Shown: positions 18,101 through 26,814, numbered from the stretch's first letter. The stretch is 64,000 nt of DNA from Thermoguttaceae bacterium (GCA_017441605.1 JAFRXD010000040.1:1-64000); one strand, 5' to 3'. Translations and numbers: made by a program. Notes: generated from the letters alone by a model not told the origin.

Positions 18101-18377
18101 GCGCGAAGATTTTCCGAACGTCAAAATTACGGAACGATTGGATTCGTTCCAAGCGCTCGAGTTCGAGGGGTTCCTCGCGGAGCTCAAGAAGCAAAAGTTC
18201 GCGCTCTCGCTCAAGGCGCGCGAGGAATGGCGCGAGTATTTCGCCGCCAAGCGTCAAGAAACCTCAGACGCGCTCGCGCTCTGCGACCGGCTCGACGCGG
18301 AAATCGAGAGCGCGGTCGCGGATTTGTGCGGGTTCGACGAGACGGAGCGGGAGACGTTGCGGGAATTCTGGGTTTAG
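15189..18377 (+). CDS. Type IIG restriction-modification enzyme (Eco57I-like, single chain)
   Basis: A 1062-residue fusion of endonuclease, adenine-N6 methyltransferase and specificity regions. The N-terminal PD-(D/E)XK nuclease is marked by KVDAGIIVDG followed by VVELKS. A helical spacer leads to the methyltransferase with GVFYTPSYITDYIV, motif I ICDPACGSGAFLNAA and motif IV VVIGNPPYVQLQ (NPPY, adenine-N6 type). The last 400 residues resemble the TaqI-like target-recognition region, with a region near 'FNSKITRVW' and a C-terminal helical end. The ATG at 15189 was chosen for its GGAG about 9 nt upstream (15176-15179) and its position after the TATAAT; the frame is open further upstream but runs antisense to the neighbouring gene. 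It needs no partner genes. The recognition site cannot be read from the sequence. Confidence 0.88.
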   Translation: MFQPKVVQEYVEKNLSVSAINDKYDLSFAPYFKDPKIQGELEEYKEEQFQEGFLRKLFCEILGYAIGPRVESANLVPELKNEDNQQKVDAGIIVDGEVVGVVELKSTKTKNLDSVVSQAFSYKNHHPKARVVVVSNFQKLRFYIDYTGQYEEFDLFTLTRDDFKKLWVYLSWDSIRNGVPFKLLEDSREEEKAITEKFYRDYSTCKEHLFNNILANNRQFDKLVVFQKTQKLLDRLLFIYFGRDSRQIESEAIDQIELSRLLINSWSNFRVSLYDQFRVFFGKIDIGSEIPRVFGYDGGLFRPDPVLDEIQIDDEVLRNVANKLGEYDFASQVDVDILGRIFEHSLTEIEEITRQIEAEQNGFVSPETAQKSKRKSDGVFYTPSYITDYIVEASLGKLCEEKKQELGINQETFDAIGDKKKISKAERERLGAILSDYREWLLGLTICDPACGSGAFLNAALKFLKSEHQKVEEWTRLVRYGKEDVLAFQDLEIYILENNLFGVDVNEESVEITRLALWLRTCRKDRKLNDLSANIKCGDSLIDDPKLSSKAFDWRKEFPQVFAQGGFDVVIGNPPYVQLQKNVAQSENLAKCGYETYNKGGDLYCLFVERGYSILKKGGIQSFIIPNKWTIARYGAPLRKYLADKCLLQLLNFGDVQFFSDATIYCLIFAVAKRPPVPEKILLSVNAKTYKEYGGFSGSLERRYVSEETFGAEAWTIRRPEHVQVLAKLAKVGTRLKDMPVLFGYGVKTGFNEAFIIDEETKSRLINDDPNSADLIRPIYRGQDIWKYCSRSRTNRYLIATFPTLNVDIDKYPALKKYLSSFGNRLSQTGEKGTRKLTGHKWFETQDAVAYYRDFAEPKIIYANISSFFPFLYDDQERYCNDTCFILRTNDNSVSLKYLTAFFNSKITRVWIWYHCTELMGGTRKIHKAYFENIPVPDPGDKRQWFEETVDKRIAAYNAARRSGGFLFDRLREDFPNVKITERLDSFQALEFEGFLAELKKQKFALSLKAREEWREYFAAKRQETSDALALCDRLDAEIESAVADLCGFDETERETLREFWV

Positions 18378-18704
18378 CGCGTTTCAACAAATCTCGCATT
18401 TTCCGTTGGGCGAATTATTGCGACGGCTTGGCGCGCTCGCCTTTGGAGCGCGGTTCTCGCGTTGCGGGGTTCCGTTGACGAAAAGACGGCGTCGAGGAAG
18501 CAAAAAGACGGGACGCCACCGATCGAGGAGGAGAAGGGCTAAAACGTTGAGGAACGACGGTCGCTTTCGGGTAAAAAACGCGCTCGCGCAATTTTTCCAA
18601 AAAACTCTCGAAATCGCGTTTCGTCGCTCGCTTGCGCGCGGGTTTTCGCGGCGCTATAATGAGAGGACGCAAACGTCGAACCTCCTTTCATAAGGAACCC
18701 GCCA
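18378..18704 (+). other. Intergenic region, 327 nt, between the RM enzyme and the GDPD gene
   Basis: Apart from the promoter at 18632-18660 and the SD AAGGA near 18693, the only structure seen is a 7-bp hairpin (18432-18438 with 18446-18452) lacking a T run. It might end the restriction-gene transcript weakly. No small gene could be supported. Confidence 0.5.
18632..18660 (+). promoter_or_regulatory. Predicted promoter of the GDPD gene
   Basis: TTGCGC (18632-18637), 17-nt spacer, perfect TATAAT (18655-18660), 44 nt before the ATG at 18705. It has the same hexamers and spacing as the promoter at 4762-4790. Confidence 0.72.
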
Positions 18705-20477
18705 ATGAAACGAACCGGAATATCGCTATTGCTCGTCGCGCTCCTGAGCGCGGCGTCCCTCGCTTTTGGGGCCGACGCGAAGTGGACGATGTGGAACAAG
18801 CCTCGCGCCTCCTTTACGATGATCGCTCATCGCGGCGCCGGGGATCTCGCGCCGGAAAACTGCATGTCGTCGCTCGAACTTTCGTGGAGCATGGGCGCGA
18901 CGCCCGAGGTCGACGTCCGCACAACGAAAGACGGGCGAATCGTTATGTTCCACGACGGGAATTTCGCTCGGATTCTTCCGGACGCGCCGGAGGAGCTGAA
19001 GAAAAAGCAAATCAAGGATCTGACGTTCGACGAGGCGCGCGCTCTCGATATCGGGGCGTTTCGCGGGGAGAAATATAAGGGCGAGAAGATCGTTTCGATC
19101 GAGGAGATCGTCGAGGCGCTGAAAAAGGACGGGGGTCGCCGGGTCGTGATCGACGTCAAGGACGTCGACTTGGAACAACTCGCGAAGGCGATTTACGACG
19201 CTCGCTTCCAAGTAACGCTCACGACCGACCGGGAAGACTTGCTGGCGAAATGGGCGGAGATTTGCCCGAATTCGGACGGAACGCTCTGGATGGGCTTGGG
19301 TCAAATGAACGACGAGCAACTCGAGGCGCGATTTAAGACGCTTCGCGAAAAGGATTTCCGCGGAATCAATCGCTTCCACCTTCACGTAACGCGGGAGGCG
19401 GACGGAACGCTCAAGCCGACCGCGGCGTTTATTCGCTCCCACGGGGACGAGTTGCGCCGCTGCGGAATCGAGTTCCAAGCGATGCCTTGGCCGACCGCGA
19501 CCTGCCCCGGCGCGAAGACGGACAAGGCGCTCTTCCGCGAATTGCTCGAGAACGGCGCGATGGGATTCGGGGCGGATCGTCCCGACGTCGCTTACGAAGT
19601 TCTCGACGAGTTTTACGCGAGCGCTCCGGACGATTGGAACGCGGTCGACAATCTCCCGATCGACGAGATGGTCATTATGGGACATCGCGGTATGGGGGAA
19701 GAGGCTCCGGAGGGCACGATCGACACGTTCCGTCTCGCTTGGGCGAGCGGAATCGTTCCGGAAGCGGACGTTTGCACCACTAGCGACGGAGTGATCGTCT
19801 CGTTCCACGACAACAATTTCGCGCGGATTCTCCCGGACGCGCCCGAGGAGATTAAAAAGAAGGGCGTTAAGGACGTTTCGTTCGAGGAGCTGCAAAAGTT
19901 CGACGTCGGGGCGTACAAGGGCGAACAATTCAAGGGGCAGCGCGTCGTTAGCATCGCGACGATAGTCGAGGCGCTCAAAGAGGATCCGAAACGCCTGATT
20001 TTCTGCGATTTCAAGAACGTGAACCTCGAGCAATTCGCGAGGGAAACGGAAGAGGTTTGGCCGCAAATCTGCTTTACCGGCCCCGATTACAATATGCTCA
20101 AGAAATGGAAGGAAATCGCGCCTCGGTCCAAGACCCTCATCTGGACGCCGACGACTTGGTCGGGAACGCCCGAGAATCTTCCGGAACGATTCGCAAAACT
20201 GGAAGCGGAGAATTTCAAAGGGCTCGATTTCGTTCAAATCCACGTCGCGGTCGACAAGGACGGGAAAGTCAACGTTCCGCCCGAGGTCTTGCGCAAATGC
20301 TCCAACGCGACCCGCAAGCAAGGGATTCCGCTCGAGGTCATCACGTGGTCGAACGGGGACAAGGAATACCCGTACCATATCTTGCTCGACGCGGGAGTTA
20401 TGTCGTTCGCGACAGACTTCCCGACCAACTGCAAAAACGCGGTCAAGTCGTACTACGAGTCGAAGAAGTCGAAGTGA
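18705..20477 (+). CDS. Secreted tandem glycerophosphodiester phosphodiesterase (two GDPD domains)
   Basis: 590 residues, starting with a signal peptide (MKRTGISLLLVALLSAASLAFG-like, cut near residue 23). Two full GDPD TIM-barrel domains follow. Domain 1 (about 38-310) has AHRGAGDLAPEN, then PEVDVRTTKDG and VMFHD. Domain 2 (about 325-585) has GHRGMGEEAPEG, PEADVCTTSDG and VSFHD. Both retain the HR...E.D...H residues that bind metal and catalyse hydrolysis of glycerophosphodiesters to glycerol 3-phosphate and an alcohol. Between the halves whole phrases repeat (NFARILPDAPEE, the KGE-F/Y-KG segment), so this is an internal duplication. It is probably periplasmic and used for lipid head-group or teichoic-acid scavenging. 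The SD is AAGGA. The two domains could differ in substrate. Confidence 0.9.
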   Translation: MKRTGISLLLVALLSAASLAFGADAKWTMWNKPRASFTMIAHRGAGDLAPENCMSSLELSWSMGATPEVDVRTTKDGRIVMFHDGNFARILPDAPEELKKKQIKDLTFDEARALDIGAFRGEKYKGEKIVSIEEIVEALKKDGGRRVVIDVKDVDLEQLAKAIYDARFQVTLTTDREDLLAKWAEICPNSDGTLWMGLGQMNDEQLEARFKTLREKDFRGINRFHLHVTREADGTLKPTAAFIRSHGDELRRCGIEFQAMPWPTATCPGAKTDKALFRELLENGAMGFGADRPDVAYEVLDEFYASAPDDWNAVDNLPIDEMVIMGHRGMGEEAPEGTIDTFRLAWASGIVPEADVCTTSDGVIVSFHDNNFARILPDAPEEIKKKGVKDVSFEELQKFDVGAYKGEQFKGQRVVSIATIVEALKEDPKRLIFCDFKNVNLEQFARETEEVWPQICFTGPDYNMLKKWKEIAPRSKTLIWTPTTWSGTPENLPERFAKLEAENFKGLDFVQIHVAVDKDGKVNVPPEVLRKCSNATRKQGIPLEVITWSNGDKEYPYHILLDAGVMSFATDFPTNCKNAVKSYYESKKSK

Positions 20478-20721
20478 CCGATTCGCGGAGACGACGCTAT
20501 AGTCCGCGCGTTAGCCCGACTTGCGACGACTTTCGACTTTTTGTTCGCGCCAATTCCTTCGCTCGTCGGGCGAGTCGGTTTTGAACGCCGTCGAGGACGC
20601 GGGACGTCGCGCCGTCTCCATCGAAGAAATAATCGTCGCGAGGCGACAAACCGTCGGCTCGCGGCGCTAAGAACCACGATAAATAGCGACGTCGCGCCGC
20701 GCGCGACAAGGAGACCTCACC
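20478..20721 (+). other. Intergenic leader before the HzsA/FGE gene
   Basis: A 244-nt gap. A strong SD (AAGGAGA near 20708-20714) precedes the ATG at 20722. No convincing -35/-10 pair and no terminator with a T run were found, so read-through from the GDPD gene is possible. Confidence 0.35.
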
Positions 20722-23700
20722 ATGCGCCCCATAAGCGTCAAAGGCGCCCTCGCGCCGATTATTCTTTGCGTTCTCGCGCTGGTCGCGATCGGTTCTCTCC
20801 GAGCGGAGGAACCTCGTCGCGTTGGCGTTCTGCTCGACGAAGCGGCCGTCGTCCCCATGAGGGTCGAGGCGGACATAATCGCCGAACTGGCGGGAGATAT
20901 TGTCGGGGAGTTTAACGCGAGCGCTCCCGACTCTTTCGCGCTCGACCTCTTGGTTCCGACCGAAACTGGGGCGGTTCGTCGCGACGGAACCGGGGCGAAT
21001 CTCGACGATTACGACGCGCTGCTCGTCTATCAGGGGGACGAGATCAAGCAAGACACGGCGCTCTTTAGCGAGGGTTGCGTCGCGGCGCTCAAGAAGTTCT
21101 CGAGCGCCGACGGTCGCGGACTAGTTCTCGTCGGGGGCTCGGTCGCGCTAATCGATCGTCTCTGGGACGGGGCGACGCAAAAAGCGGCTCCGCTGACGTT
21201 CGGCGAGGATCGGGCGCAGGCGGGAGTGGAACCGATTTCCCCGAGCGCCAAGGTTTACGAGGGCGTGGATCTAGATCGCGGAGTCGCTTGGATTACGAAC
21301 GCGGCTTTTCCCGCGTTCGCGTCGTTCGATGTCCAAGGAATCGAGGCGATCGGGAACTCGCTGGTCGAGGGGAAACCGAACCCGTTTTATCTAGCCGCAA
21401 ATTGGACGGACGACAAGATCTTCGCGAAAATATTCGTATTTGGCTGGCGGGTTTCGCCGCTGTACGACTCGGCTCCGGAAACGTACAAAGAGAACTTTAA
21501 GCGCTTGCTCGCCAATATGCTGAAAACGGCGGGCGGGGAAATCGCGCTTGGGGATCTGACGGCGCCGAAATACGTCGCGCCCAACTTCGACGCGCTCGAG
21601 CGCGCGCTCGACTATTGCGAGGAAAATTTCGACGAGGAAGAATTCCCCAAGGGAGAGGAGTTCCGAGCGCGGTTGGGCGAACTGCGCGAGAAGTCGTCGC
21701 AACTCGAAACGAGCGCAAATTCCTCCGACGCGGAAGGGCTCGGCGAGCAAAGCGAGGCGCTCGCGTCGGAGTTCGCGGCGCTGCAAAAGGAAGTACTGCT
21801 CGCCTCCCCCGAGCTCGACTTTGACGAGTTCTTTTATATCCGTCGCGATCCCAACCAAATGGGACTTCCGGAGAACTACAATAGCAACTCGGTCCTTCCT
21901 CCGCTCGGATACGAGAACGAGCTTTGCCGCCTCAACTTGCGGGACGGCTCGAACGCGGTGGTCTATAAACCGTCGAACGGAGAGTTTATCGGGGATTTGG
22001 AGCTTTACTACGACGCTTCGAAAATTATGTTCTCTTCGCCGGACGTATCGGCGGAGAATCGCTGGCGCCTGTGGGAGCTTTCGCTCGACGAAAACGGGGA
22101 CGCGGCCGGCGACGGTTCGCCCGAGCTCGAGAAACTCATTAACGAAGTCGACGTCGACAATTACGACGGTTGCTATTTGCCGGACGACCGAGTGATCTTC
22201 TGCTCCACCGCGACGATGACCGGGGTTCCCTGCATTAACGGCAAAGGGCACGTTTGCAATCTCTACATCAAAGAGCTCGACGGTTCGATTCGACAGCTAA
22301 CCCTCGAGCAGGACCACGATTGGAACCCAGTCGTGATGAACAACGGGCGCGTAATGTACCTCCGTTGGGAGTACGTCGACCTGCCCCACTGCTTCTCTCG
22401 GATTATGTTCCATATGAACCCGGACGGCACGAATCAATCGGAGCTGTACGGAAGCGGATCTTATTATCCCAACTCGCTTTTCTACGCGCGCCCCCTTCCC
22501 GGGGACTCTGGGAAATTCGTCGGGATCGTGACCGGACACCACGAGCAAAACCGCGTCGGCGACATGGTAATCTTCGATCCGTCCCAAGGTCGAAAAGAGG
22601 CGACGGGAGCGGTTCAACGGGTTCCGGGTTACGGGAAAAAAGTCGAGCCGATCGCCTGCGACTTGCCGATCGCGCAGAGTTGGCCGAAGTTTATTCACCC
22701 GTTCCCGATTTCCGAAACGCTGTTCCTGGTTTCTTGTAAACGCGGTCCCGACAAGCCTTGGGAAATCTGCCTGGTCGACGTTTTCGACAATATCGTTCCG
22801 CTGGCGAGCGAGCCGGAGCGCGCGCTGCTCGAACCGGTTCCACTTCGGGAAACGGAGCGCCAGCCGATTCTGGCGGATCGGGTCGCCCCCGAGTCTCCGA
22901 CGGCGGACGTCTTTATCGCGGACGTCTACGAGGGAGAGGGGCTCAAGGGAGTTCCGCGAGGGGAAGTAAAGTCGTTGCGGGTCTTTAGCTACCAATTCGC
23001 GTACCAAGGAATGGGCGCGGAGCCGTACAGCGTGGGTCTCGACGGTCCTTGGGACCCTCGCCGCATTATCGGAACGGTTCCGGTTCAAGAGGACGGGTCG
23101 GCGGCGTTTAAGATTCCCGCCTACGTTCCGATCGCGCTCCAGCCGCTCGACAAGGACGGCAAGGCGATACAAATCATGCGAAGCTGGATCACGGCGCTCC
23201 CCGGGGAGTCGGTGTCCTGCATCGGTTGCCACGAGCCTCAAAACTCGACGGCGACGACGAATCCGCGAACGACGGCGGCGCAAATCGAGCCGATCGAAAT
23301 CGAGCCGTTCTACGGGGAGACTCGCGGCTTTGGATTCGAGCGCGAGATTCAGCCGATCCTCGATCGATACTGCGTCGAGTGCCATAGTCCCGATTCGGAA
23401 AAAGTCGCGTCGCTGATCGCCGAGGGGAAGGTTTCCGAGGAGGTTCTCCAATCGGAGAAGCGCCCGAACGAAACGTTCGAACTCTCGCGATTGCCCGACT
23501 TCCGCAAGTCGGCTCCCAAATGCGTCCTGGACAAAGGGAACTACATCGCGGTTAAGTCGCCGGTTTCCAACGCGTACTATCAATTGCGCCGGTTCGTCAA
23601 CACGGTTACGAAAGAAAGCCAGATGCCGACGCACCGTCCCTACGAATTCCACGCCGACACGGAGCCGCTCGTTCAACTTCTGACCGACGGACATTGGGGC

Positions 23701-24762
23701 GTCGAGCTCGATCCCGAATCGTGGGACAAGCTCGTAACGTGGATCGATCTCAACTGCCCGTACAACGGAAGTTGGGGCGAGATGGTTCGCGACAATCCGG
23801 CGCTGGTCAAAAGCCAGTTCTCGCGTCGCGAAGAATTGCGGCAACTGTACGCTCCGAGTAGCGAACAACTCGACGACGATCCGAACGCGAAGGTCGAGGC
23901 GAGCGCCCCGAACTCGACGTTGCGGGTTCAGTTCTCGTCCGAAATCAAATCGGGGTCGGCGCTCGACGCTCAAATTCGAACGGAAGGGGAACAGACGTTC
24001 GAGCGCGTCTCTCTCGGCGAGGGGGTCGAGTTGGAAATGGTCTCGCTGCCCGGGGCGGGATTCGACGTTGGTCGCTACGAAATAACGAACGAACAGTACA
24101 AGGTTTACGACCCGACGTTCGATTCGGGAATCGAGTACGGCGACTTCATTCAGTTTAGCCCGGGCGAGCGCGGTTGGCTCTTGTCGCGCAAAAACCAACC
24201 GGTGTGTCGCATAACGCAAAAGGACGCCGAGGCGTTTTGCCAGTGGCTCTCCGAAAAGACGGGCGACAAGTATCGTCTCCCGACGCTCGAGGAGCGAAAG
24301 CTGTTCTCCGCCGACGGGGACAATCCGTTCTGGTTCGGCGACTTAACGACGGACTACTCCGCGTTCGAGAATCTCGGCGATTCCTCGCGGGGCAAGATCT
24401 CGCCGTTCGGATGGACCGGGCGGGTCGAGACGCTTCCGGGTTGGCGGCCGGTCGACTGGACCGTCGACGACCATAGTCGGGTATCCGCGCCGGTCGGCTC
24501 TTACAAGCCGAATCGATACTGGCTCTACGACGTCGACGGAAACGTGGCGGAGTGGACGAGTTCGGAACGGGTCGACGTAAGAAAGGTCGTGGACGAAGCG
24601 ACGGGAGAGACGGTCGAAGAAGAGTCGACGGTCAAGAAGATCGCGGCGGGGGGCTCGTGGACTACCCCCGCGCGCGCGGCGGCGAACGGCTCGATTCGCG
24701 CCTATCCAGCGCATTACAATCTGCGGGACGTAGGTTTCCGAGTCGTTCGAGAAAAGCGCTAA
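20722..24762 (+). CDS. Secreted HzsA-like / di-haem / formylglycine-generating-enzyme-like chimera
   Basis: 1346 residues. A signal peptide covers residues 1-29. Residues 30-270 resemble a glutamine-amidotransferase-like (ThuA-type) fold. About 380-800 resembles the middle/beta-propeller region of hydrazine synthase alpha subunits (HzsA-related proteins, planctomycetes), with RQLTLEQDHDWNPVVMNNGR and RVMYLRWEYVDLPHCFSRIM. Two c-type haem sites follow, CIGCH (833-837) and CVECH (884-888). About 1100-1346 is a SUMF1/FGE-like domain (GFDVGRYEITNEQYK, YRLPTLEE, the GNVAEWTSS motif and GFRVVRE). Such proteins are known only as predicted planctomycete genes. Real hydrazine synthesis is unlikely, because HzsB and HzsC are absent here; a periplasmic redox or binding role is more plausible. 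The SD is strong. Confidence 0.75.
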   Translation: MRPISVKGALAPIILCVLALVAIGSLRAEEPRRVGVLLDEAAVVPMRVEADIIAELAGDIVGEFNASAPDSFALDLLVPTETGAVRRDGTGANLDDYDALLVYQGDEIKQDTALFSEGCVAALKKFSSADGRGLVLVGGSVALIDRLWDGATQKAAPLTFGEDRAQAGVEPISPSAKVYEGVDLDRGVAWITNAAFPAFASFDVQGIEAIGNSLVEGKPNPFYLAANWTDDKIFAKIFVFGWRVSPLYDSAPETYKENFKRLLANMLKTAGGEIALGDLTAPKYVAPNFDALERALDYCEENFDEEEFPKGEEFRARLGELREKSSQLETSANSSDAEGLGEQSEALASEFAALQKEVLLASPELDFDEFFYIRRDPNQMGLPENYNSNSVLPPLGYENELCRLNLRDGSNAVVYKPSNGEFIGDLELYYDASKIMFSSPDVSAENRWRLWELSLDENGDAAGDGSPELEKLINEVDVDNYDGCYLPDDRVIFCSTATMTGVPCINGKGHVCNLYIKELDGSIRQLTLEQDHDWNPVVMNNGRVMYLRWEYVDLPHCFSRIMFHMNPDGTNQSELYGSGSYYPNSLFYARPLPGDSGKFVGIVTGHHEQNRVGDMVIFDPSQGRKEATGAVQRVPGYGKKVEPIACDLPIAQSWPKFIHPFPISETLFLVSCKRGPDKPWEICLVDVFDNIVPLASEPERALLEPVPLRETERQPILADRVAPESPTADVFIADVYEGEGLKGVPRGEVKSLRVFSYQFAYQGMGAEPYSVGLDGPWDPRRIIGTVPVQEDGSAAFKIPAYVPIALQPLDKDGKAIQIMRSWITALPGESVSCIGCHEPQNSTATTNPRTTAAQIEPIEIEPFYGETRGFGFEREIQPILDRYCVECHSPDSEKVASLIAEGKVSEEVLQSEKRPNETFELSRLPDFRKSAPKCVLDKGNYIAVKSPVSNAYYQLRRFVNTVTKESQMPTHRPYEFHADTEPLVQLLTDGHWGVELDPESWDKLVTWIDLNCPYNGSWGEMVRDNPALVKSQFSRREELRQLYAPSSEQLDDDPNAKVEASAPNSTLRVQFSSEIKSGSALDAQIRTEGEQTFERVSLGEGVELEMVSLPGAGFDVGRYEITNEQYKVYDPTFDSGIEYGDFIQFSPGERGWLLSRKNQPVCRITQKDAEAFCQWLSEKTGDKYRLPTLEERKLFSADGDNPFWFGDLTTDYSAFENLGDSSRGKISPFGWTGRVETLPGWRPVDWTVDDHSRVSAPVGSYKPNRYWLYDVDGNVAEWTSSERVDVRKVVDEATGETVEEESTVKKIAAGGSWTTPARAAANGSIRAYPAHYNLRDVGFRVVREKR

Positions 24763-24800
24763 CGCGCGACGAAGAGTCGAGAAGGCGAGCGGGTAGGGAT

Positions 24801-25856
24801 CTAGCGCTCGTACTTCTCGATTTTCGGAGGTTTAACGGCGGTCAGTAGCCTTTCTACGATCTTGTCGGTCGTCATGCCCTCGGCGAGGGCTTGGAAATTT
24901 GCTCCGATCCGTTTTCTCAAGACGGGAACGGCGATTTCTTTGACGTCCTCGATCGAGACGGAGAATCTGCCGTCCATCGCGGCGAGGGCTTTTCCGCCGT
25001 TGATTAGATACTGCCCGGCTCGCGGTCCGGCGCCCCAGTCGACGAGATCGCGGACGAAGTCGGGGGCGCTGTCATCGGCGGGTCGAGTGGCGCGGACCAA
25101 GCTGGTCGCGTACTGCAAGACGTAAGGCCCGACGGCAACTTGGGAAACAAGTTTCTGAGCGCCGAGGAGAATCTTCGCGTTGATCAATCTAGCGGGCTCG
25201 GCCGGTTCTCCGCGGGTGGTCGCCGCGAGGATTTTTTCCTCTTCTTCCAAGGTCGGATAGTCGATCTTGACGTTGAACATGAATCGGTCGAGCTGGGCCT
25301 CGGGGAGGGGATACGTTCCCTCTTGATCGATCGGGTTTTGGGTCGCGACGACCAAAAACGGCTCCGGCAGCTTATAAGTCTCGACGCCGACGGTAACCTC
25401 GCGCTCTTGCATCGCTTGCAGTAGGGCGGATTGCGTCTTCGGCGGGGTTCGGTTGATTTCGTCGGCGAGTAGAATGTTCGTAAAGACGGGGCCCTCGACG
25501 AAACGGAAGGATCTAGAACCGTTCGCGTCTTCCTCCAAGACGGTCGTTCCCGTTATGTCGGAAGGGGTTAGGTCGGGCGTGAATTGAACGCGTCGGAATT
25601 CGACGCCGAGAATCTTGGCGAGGGTCGAGACGAGCAGGGTCTTCGCGAGCCCGGGAACGCCTTCGAGGAGGCAGTGTCCTCTGGTAAAGACCGCGGCGAG
25701 GAGCTGTCGAATCGCGTCGCGCTGGCCGACGACGACTTTGGCGAGCTCTTGCTCGATCGCCTCTCTGGTTCTTCCAAACTCCTGCAAGAGGGCTCCGAGA
25801 TTCTGTTGAGGGCCTCGGGACGTCAATTTGTTCGGTTGAGGATTTTCTGTCGACAT
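24801..25856 (-). CDS. moxR: MoxR-family AAA+ ATPase
   Basis: 351 residues with the MoxR layout: Walker A EGVPGLAKT, the TPSDITGT insert motif, Walker B ILLADEINRTPPKTQSALL, sensor 1 ATQNPIDQEGTYPLPEAQLDRF and a C-terminal lid. MoxR ATPases act as chaperones that assemble or activate metalloenzyme and membrane complexes, usually with DUF58 and von Willebrand proteins. Those partners are not in this window. The ATG at 25856 gives the normal N-terminus. It is the last gene of the minus-strand run (30 nt after the hydrolase gene) and converges on the HzsA/FGE gene. No terminator with a T run was found in the 38-nt gap. Confidence 0.92.
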   Translation of the reverse strand: MSTENPQPNKLTSRGPQQNLGALLQEFGRTREAIEQELAKVVVGQRDAIRQLLAAVFTRGHCLLEGVPGLAKTLLVSTLAKILGVEFRRVQFTPDLTPSDITGTTVLEEDANGSRSFRFVEGPVFTNILLADEINRTPPKTQSALLQAMQEREVTVGVETYKLPEPFLVVATQNPIDQEGTYPLPEAQLDRFMFNVKIDYPTLEEEEKILAATTRGEPAEPARLINAKILLGAQKLVSQVAVGPYVLQYATSLVRATRPADDSAPDFVRDLVDWGAGPRAGQYLINGGKALAAMDGRFSVSIEDVKEIAVPVLRKRIGANFQALAEGMTTDKIVERLLTAVKPPKIEKYER

Positions 25857-25886
25857 TGGCGAACTCCCTTTCGATCTCCGAAGGAA

Positions 25887-26789
25887 CTAGCGCTCCAAAA
25901 ACTCGCGAATCGCCCCGAGCGTCTCTTCGGGCGAATCTTCCAGAAGGTAGTGCCCCGCGTCCGCGACTTTGTGGACGAACGCGTTCGGGTAGTACTTTAA
26001 GTATTCCTCTAAAAAGACTTCCGGCGGGAAGCACCAATCTTTGACGCCCCAAATCAGCGCGATCGGCTTGTCCTCGAGGGTCGGAAGTTTCTCGGTCATA
26101 TCGACGAAGGTCTTATAGGAACGGTGCTTCGGGGAAATCGGAATGTCCTTGACGAACTCGAGTGTGGCGACGCGGTTCGCCCAGGAGTCGTAAGGGGCGA
26201 CCAATCCGGCTTTCACTTCGGGCTTTAGCCCTTTCGCGGTCGCCATAGTGGTCGCGGCGCGGGCGAAGACGTTGAACCCCTGCGCCAAGATCTTATTGAG
26301 AATGGGAATATGGAAAGTTCTGATTCGTCGGGGAACGCGGTCGCTCAAATAGGAGGCCGTGTTCATAAGAACGATTTTGGAAAAGAGTTCGGGGGCGCGA
26401 GTCGCGGCGCGCATTCCGATCGCGCCGCCCCAATCGTGGGCGATCAGGGCGCAGTTCTTTAGCCCGAGTTTGTCGATCAGCTCCAGGAAATCGGTCGCTC
26501 GTCGCTCGGTATCGTAGGGGTATTTCGAGGCGCTCGGCTTTTCGGAGAGGCCGCACCCGATATGGTCGACGGCGATCACCCGATACTTGTCGCGAAAGGC
26601 TTCGACGACCGAGCGAAAGAAGAACGACCAGGTCGGGTTTCCGTGCGAGCAAATCAGAGTCGGGCGATCGACGCCGTCGGGGGCGTCGGGGCCCTCGTCG
26701 ACGTAGTGGTATTGAAACCCTCCGATCGTCGCGAATTTCGGCTCGTACGGATAAAGGGCATTCCAGTCGTTGGACTTTTTTTCGGTCAT
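25887..26789 (-). CDS. Alpha/beta hydrolase, haloalkane-dehalogenase/OleB-like
   Basis: 300 residues, cytoplasmic. The oxyanion loop HGNPTWS (49-55), nucleophile elbow AHDWGG (Asp119, followed by the halide-type Trp120), acid Asp251 (GVKDWCFP) and His280 (DAGHYLLED) make the Asp-His-Asp triad of haloalkane dehalogenases. OleB, the beta-lactone decarboxylase of long-chain olefin synthesis, belongs to the same branch and cannot be separated from true dehalogenases by these motifs. A thiolase-fold ketoacyl synthase lies three genes upstream in the same run, which slightly favours a lipid role. The gene lies between moxR (30 nt) and the pseudouridine synthase gene (25 nt). The exact substrate is unknown. 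Confidence 0.82.
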   Translation of the reverse strand: MTEKKSNDWNALYPYEPKFATIGGFQYHYVDEGPDAPDGVDRPTLICSHGNPTWSFFFRSVVEAFRDKYRVIAVDHIGCGLSEKPSASKYPYDTERRATDFLELIDKLGLKNCALIAHDWGGAIGMRAATRAPELFSKIVLMNTASYLSDRVPRRIRTFHIPILNKILAQGFNVFARAATTMATAKGLKPEVKAGLVAPYDSWANRVATLEFVKDIPISPKHRSYKTFVDMTEKLPTLEDKPIALIWGVKDWCFPPEVFLEEYLKYYPNAFVHKVADAGHYLLEDSPEETLGAIREFLER

Positions 26790-26814
26790 TGCGATCTTCT
26801 ATTGGGTCGCGGGG

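Noticed and set aside
22297..24219. Long minus-strand open frame (640 codons) opposite the HzsA/FGE gene, with similar ones at 18726-20378, 2218-3354 and 27079-28911 (plus).
   Set aside because: Arg/Val-rich shadows of real genes, caused by biased codon use that removes stop codons on the other strand. There are no motifs and no SD.
20722..24762. Evidence for anammox metabolism.
   Set aside because: Only an HzsA-like region is present, fused to FGE-like sequence. No hzsB, hzsC or hydrazine dehydrogenase is in the window.
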